This document shows, one piece after another, positions 60,800 to 64,000 of a stretch of 64,000 bases of DNA. Position 1 is the first letter of the stretch; the number at the start of each line of letters is the position of its first letter. The translations under genes were made by a program, and so were the position numbers. This DNA is from Pseudomonas yamanorum. GTDB lineage: Bacteria; Pseudomonadota; Gammaproteobacteria; Pseudomonadales; Pseudomonadaceae. Location: NCBI RefSeq assembly GCF_013386765.1, contig NZ_JACARE010000027.1:186323-250322 (forward strand), read 5' to 3'. The notes beneath the pieces are model-generated. The model had not been told where the DNA came from, did no database searches, and saw only the letters and a list, made by a program, of their open reading frames with translations.

Positions 60800-62263
60800 T
60801 CAATGCGGCCCTCCCTCCGACTCCCGCGTAAATGCACGCTTCACCCGTTCATGCTGGGAGGGCGTCAACGGCGGCGCCTGCCCCGGCTCGGCGCCCGTAG
60901 GCACGGCATCACCCGCTGCCGTGGCCTGAATGACAAACAGCCGTACGCTATTGGCCATAGGTCCGTAGTAGCGCCCGGCCAAGGCCGGGCTGGTATCGCG
61001 CTGAAAGTCCCCCACCAGCAGCCGCCTACCCGGAGCCATGCGCACCACGGTGTTGACCCCCGTGCGCTCCACCGCCTCCGAGCGCTTGTCGCGACTGCCG
61101 GCCTTGCCCATCTGGCGGCCATCCTCGATGGTGAGCAGCATCTCGATTTCATTCGCTTCGGCGAAGCGCGGCAGCACACTCACCTGCGTGCCATAGACCA
61201 CCGGCTGCCATTCATCACGGTCCTCACCCGGCCGGGGCAGATAGAACGTCTGGTTATCGTTGAAAACGGCCGGCACATTTTCCTGGCCAAGGATCACCGG
61301 CAACGTCGTGACCTTCGCTCGCCGACGCTGCTCCAGTGCCGTGATCCGCTTCATGAATGCATCGTCCTCGACAGGCGTCATTACCCGCGTTGCAGAAGAC
61401 TTGCCGGCCGCGGCAAAACCCATCTGCTTGAGCTCATCACGATCCACATCCACCAGCCACAACGAAACCTCCACCCCACGCTTGGGCACGTCCAGTTCTG
61501 CCACCAGGTTTTCGATAAAGCTCACCTGCGCCGGCTTGCCCTTGATCAACAAGCTATTGGTGTCGGGATACGCCAGCACCGAAATATTCTTGTCGGCGAG
61601 TAACCCGGGTTGCCGTGGGGAGGCCCCCTTCTGTTCTACCTCCAGGAGTTTTTCGATCATCGACGCCATGCCCGATACCGTGACGGTTCTGTCGCCCATG
61701 CTGTACTCGCGGTCGGCGACGTGGGTGTTGAGCACCTGCACCACCCCGATCCGCTGCGGCCCCATGCGCAGCTCCGCACGCTGGCGGTCCATCAGTTGGG
61801 CCAGACGCAGCACATGGTCGACATAGTTCGGTGGCCCGGACACATAGAACACCCGCGCCCCGCTCGCCCTTAGCGGATAGCGTGCTTCGTCGAGCCCCGA
61901 GCGCCGCATGAACCCGCGCAGGATATCGACCGAAATATGCCGCAGTGTCACCACCGAGCTTTTCGCCTCGTCGGCGTCATAGAGGTAAAGCACTTGCCCG
62001 TCGCTGTACCAGATCAAGCCATGCTGGCGGGCGACCGACTCCAGCAGCGGTTGTGCCGAATCGAAATCGAACGCCCCGCTGATGCGCTTGCGGGCCGCTG
62101 CCTGGCTGACAACGATCGGCAGCCCCAACGGCAAGGACAGCGCCGTAAAAAAGGTATGCAGGCTTTCATCACGGGCCTGGTAGGGCTCCCCGAACATGCT
62201 GGAACTGCCCAGCATCAACAGCCAGATGAACGCAGTCGCAAAACGATGACGATTGATGAACAT
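60800..62263 (-). CDS. Type III secretion outer-membrane secretin (SctC/InvG-like)
   Basis: A 487-residue protein from ATG 62263 with a signal peptide (hydrophobic residues about 7-26). N0 and N1 domains (LHTFFTALSLPLGLPIVVS, VVTLRHISVDILRGFM, GARVFYVSGPPNYVDHVLRLAQLMD) are followed by a secretin domain (SLLIKGKPAQVSFIENLVAELD, TTLPVILGQENVPAVFNDNQTFYL, VYGTQVSVLPRF, RRLLVGDF). It is about 75 residues shorter than InvG (562). The VPxLGxIPxxGxLF-like signature expected near the end is absent: GRYYGPMANSVRLFVIQ follows directly. It heads a three-gene cluster with the HilA- and IagB-like genes. Confidence 0.85.
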   Translation of the reverse strand: MFINRHRFATAFIWLLMLGSSSMFGEPYQARDESLHTFFTALSLPLGLPIVVSQAAARKRISGAFDFDSAQPLLESVARQHGLIWYSDGQVLYLYDADEAKSSVVTLRHISVDILRGFMRRSGLDEARYPLRASGARVFYVSGPPNYVDHVLRLAQLMDRQRAELRMGPQRIGVVQVLNTHVADREYSMGDRTVTVSGMASMIEKLLEVEQKGASPRQPGLLADKNISVLAYPDTNSLLIKGKPAQVSFIENLVAELDVPKRGVEVSLWLVDVDRDELKQMGFAAAGKSSATRVMTPVEDDAFMKRITALEQRRRAKVTTLPVILGQENVPAVFNDNQTFYLPRPGEDRDEWQPVVYGTQVSVLPRFAEANEIEMLLTIEDGRQMGKAGSRDKRSEAVERTGVNTVVRMAPGRRLLVGDFQRDTSPALAGRYYGPMANSVRLFVIQATAAGDAVPTGAEPGQAPPLTPSQHERVKRAFTRESEGGPH

Positions 62264-62394
62264 GCCTGCAAAGCCCGGGACCAAGGAGCGGCCATACTGC
62301 GAGCCACGCCGGTTTCAATCCTGACGGGAAGCTGACGGCCGACCGAGCTTTCCCGACCCGTGGCATGTGCCTTGCTTTGCCTTGTCTATCGCAG

Positions 62395-62416
62395 CCCGCG
62401 CCAACGGCGGAACGGG
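62395..62416 (+). promoter_or_regulatory. First hairpin in nasS leader
   Basis: CCCG-CGCC-AAC-GGCG-GAA-CGGG forms a nested stem. It precedes the terminator hairpin at 62429 and may be part of an attenuation control. Its loop is not the six-nt type with A1 and G4 expected of ANTAR targets. Confidence 0.4.
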
Positions 62417-62428
62417 TTCAGGACAAAG

Positions 62429-62482
62429 ACGTCGTTACCCCGGGCCGCCCTTGTGAGCGGCCCGACGGAGCGACGTTTTTTT
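62429..62482 (+). terminator. Terminator-like hairpin just before nasS, candidate attenuator
   Basis: ACGTCG and GGGCCGC pair with GCGGCCC and CGACGT around an 8-nt loop with a 7x7 internal loop, followed by seven T. No plus-strand gene lies upstream, so it can only act on the nasS leader transcript. It ends 18 nt before ATG 62500. Control by antitermination is inferred. Confidence 0.7.
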
Positions 62483-62499
62483 ATGAAAGGTACGTGTAG

Positions 62500-63699
62500 A
62501 TGAATGATCCCCTGGCTTGGGTCAACGGCAGTGATGCCCCGGAAAAGAGCAGCCTCAACCTGGGGTTCATGGCCCTGAGCGATTGCGCCTCGGTGGTGGT
62601 CGCCGCCACCCAGGGTTTCGCCCAACCCTATGGCCTGACACTGAACCTCAAGCGCCAGTCGTCATGGGCCAGCCTGCGGGACAACCTGGTCAGCGGCGAA
62701 CTGGACGCGGCCCACAGCCTGTACGGCCTGATCTATGCCGTGCACCTGGGCATCGGCGGCGTGGCGCCCACCGACATGGCAGTGCTGATGGGCCTGAACC
62801 AGAACGGCCAGAGCATCAACCTGTCCCGCGGCCTGCAACAGCTGGGAGTGACCAGTCCTGAGGCGCTGGACCGCCACGTGCACCAAAGCCGAACAAAACT
62901 CACCTTCGCCCAGACCTTTCCCACAGGCACCCACGCCATGTGGTTGTATTACTGGCTGGCCAGCCAGGGCATCCATCCGTTACAGGATGTGGACAGTGTG
63001 GTGGTGCCGCCGCCGCAAATGGTGGCGCACCTGCAAGCCGGGCGCATCGACGGGTTTTGTGTGGGCGAGCCGTGGTGCGCCAGTGCAGTGAAGCAGAACC
63101 AGGGCTTCACCCTGGCCACCACCCAGGCGCTCTGGCCCGACCATCCGGAAAAAGTCCTCGGCTGCACCCAGGCGTTCGTCGAGCAGTATCCCAACACCGC
63201 CCGGGTGCTGGTGATGGCGATCCTGCAGGCCAGCCGGTTTATCGAAGAGAGCACGGAAAACCGTCGCTCCACCGCGCAATTGCTGAGCGCCCCGCAGTAC
63301 CTCGACGCACCGCTCGATTGCATCGAGCCGCGCTTGCTGGGCAGCTATGACGACGGCCTCGGCAACCACTGGCAGGATCCCCACGCACTGCGTTTTTATG
63401 GCGATGGCGAGGTGAACCTGCCGTACCTGTCGGATGGCATGTGGTTCATGACCCAATTCCGTCGCTGGGGCCTGCTGCGCGAAGATCCGGACTACCTCGG
63501 TATCGCCCGGCGTGTGCAGCAACTGGACATCTATCGGCAGGCGGCCAGTGCGGTGGGTGTGCCGGCCGGTGGCGAGGCCATGCGCAGCAGCCAACTGATC
63601 GACGGCAAGGTCTGGGACGGTTCCGACCCGGCCGGGTATGCCCGCAGCTTTCGCCTGCACGCCATGGCAGATGTTGCCAGCCGCCAAGCCTTGCGCTGA
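62500..63699 (+). CDS. nasS: Nitrate/nitrite sensor NasS (NrtA/CmpA-like)
   Basis: A 399-residue NrtA-like solute-binding protein without signal peptide or lipobox, so cytoplasmic. Family segments include LNLGFMALSDCASVVVAATQGFAQPYGL, LDAAHSLYGLIYAVHLGIGG and VGEPWCASAVKQNQGF. Such leaderless homologues next to a NasT gene are NasS, which binds NasT when nitrate is absent and releases it when nitrate is present. nasT follows after 12 nt, completing the pair. A hairpin with T-run precedes its start. Confidence 0.9.
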   Translation: MNDPLAWVNGSDAPEKSSLNLGFMALSDCASVVVAATQGFAQPYGLTLNLKRQSSWASLRDNLVSGELDAAHSLYGLIYAVHLGIGGVAPTDMAVLMGLNQNGQSINLSRGLQQLGVTSPEALDRHVHQSRTKLTFAQTFPTGTHAMWLYYWLASQGIHPLQDVDSVVVPPPQMVAHLQAGRIDGFCVGEPWCASAVKQNQGFTLATTQALWPDHPEKVLGCTQAFVEQYPNTARVLVMAILQASRFIEESTENRRSTAQLLSAPQYLDAPLDCIEPRLLGSYDDGLGNHWQDPHALRFYGDGEVNLPYLSDGMWFMTQFRRWGLLREDPDYLGIARRVQQLDIYRQAASAVGVPAGGEAMRSSQLIDGKVWDGSDPAGYARSFRLHAMADVASRQALR

Positions 63700-63711
63700 C
63701 AGGAGGACCTT

Positions 63712-64000
63712 ATGTTGCGAATCCTGTTGATCAATGACACACCGCGCAAGGTTGGGCGGCTCAAGGCTGCGCTGACCGAGGCTGGGTTTGAAGTGATTGA
63801 TGAGTCGGGGCTGACGATCGACTTGCCCGCGCGGGTTGAGGCGGTGCGCCCGGATGTGATCTTGATCGATACCGAGTCGCCGGGGCGCGATGTGATGGAG
63901 CAGGTGGTGTTGGTGAGTCGCGACCAGCCGCGGCCGATTGTGATGTTTACCGATGAGCATGATCCGGGGGTGATGCGGCAGGCGATCAAGTCTGGGGTGA
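63712..64000 (+). CDS. nasT: NasT response regulator (ANTAR antiterminator), 5' part
   Basis: The first 96 residues of a NasT-type protein (MLRILLINDTPRKVGRLKAALTEAGFEV), a receiver-like domain in which D at VRPDVILIDTESPG occupies the usual Asp site region. The C-terminal ANTAR RNA-binding domain is outside the window. NasT prevents termination in the leader of nitrate assimilation genes once NasS releases it. ATG 63712 follows AGGAGG closely, and the gene is coupled to nasS. Confidence 0.9.
   Translation, partial: MLRILLINDTPRKVGRLKAALTEAGFEVIDESGLTIDLPARVEAVRPDVILIDTESPGRDVMEQVVLVSRDQPRPIVMFTDEHDPGVMRQAIKSGV

Noticed and set aside
62442..62463. ANTAR-type target hairpin in the nasS leader
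   Set aside because: The loop is eight nt (CCTTGTGA) and lacks the A1/G4 six-nt pattern; only attenuator function is proposed.
1..64000. CRISPR arrays, insertion sequences, rRNA and tRNA genes
   Set aside because: No regularly spaced identical repeats, transposase genes or tRNA/rRNA sequences were noticed on reading; the many palindromes are REP-type elements.

Overview
The window is chromosomal DNA from a fluorescent pseudomonad, most likely of the Pseudomonas fluorescens group. It has high GC content and dense operons. The gene order hemN-anr-apt, dnaX-ybaB, ligA-zipA-smc, xdhABC-guaD and dacB-rlmKL-rmf-pyrD is the Pseudomonas order. About eleven REP/REPIN-type palindromes lie between genes. 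All family assignments were made by reading the sequence; no database search was possible.

Positions 1-14.4 kb form a microaerobic respiration block. It holds the 3' end of one cbb3 oxidase operon (ccoOQP, probably the Anr-dependent cco-2) and a complete second operon (ccoNOQP). The assembly operon ccoGHIS follows with a DsbD/TauE-like membrane protein, then hemN and the oxygen sensor anr. A Phd/VapC-type toxin-antitoxin pair sits between ccoP and ccoG. Anr boxes precede ccoG (one mismatch) and hemN (perfect).

Positions 14.4-28.5 kb carry apt, an acyl-CoA dehydrogenase, recR, an MDR oxidoreductase, ybaB and dnaX. After these come a periplasmic binding protein, an Aer-like receptor coupled to a GGDEF/EAL protein, a small XRE locus, a VOC protein, a DMT exporter and a LysR regulator.

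Positions 28.5-34.2 kb look accessory: a DUF2167 membrane protein, a leaderless N-acetylmuramidase abutting a secreted SH3-like protein (candidate effector and immunity), a divergent secreted protein and lipoprotein pair, the SRP RNA gene, and a zinc metallopeptidase.

Positions 34.3-50.8 kb hold ligA, zipA and smc behind a GntR regulator, then divergent purine catabolism (xdhA, xdhB, xdhC, guaD), a second GntR regulator and a BenE-type transporter.

Positions 50.9-59.8 kb contain yggL, dacB, a CHASE/PAS/GGDEF cyclase, rlmKL, rmf with a structured 5' leader (the rmf RNA motif), and pyrD.

Positions 59.8-64 kb hold a compact three-gene group resembling Salmonella SPI-1 invG, hilA and iagB, with no other type III secretion genes in view. 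The divergent nitrate-sensing pair nasS-nasT follows, and nasT runs off the window. A terminator-like hairpin directly precedes nasS.

The strongest leads are the isolated invG/hilA/iagB-like cluster with an atypical secretin, the muramidase-immunity candidate with a perfect palindrome in its divergent promoter, the paired dyads before xdhA, the phased 18-nt REPIN end repeats, and the terminator hairpins directly before nasS and ligA.
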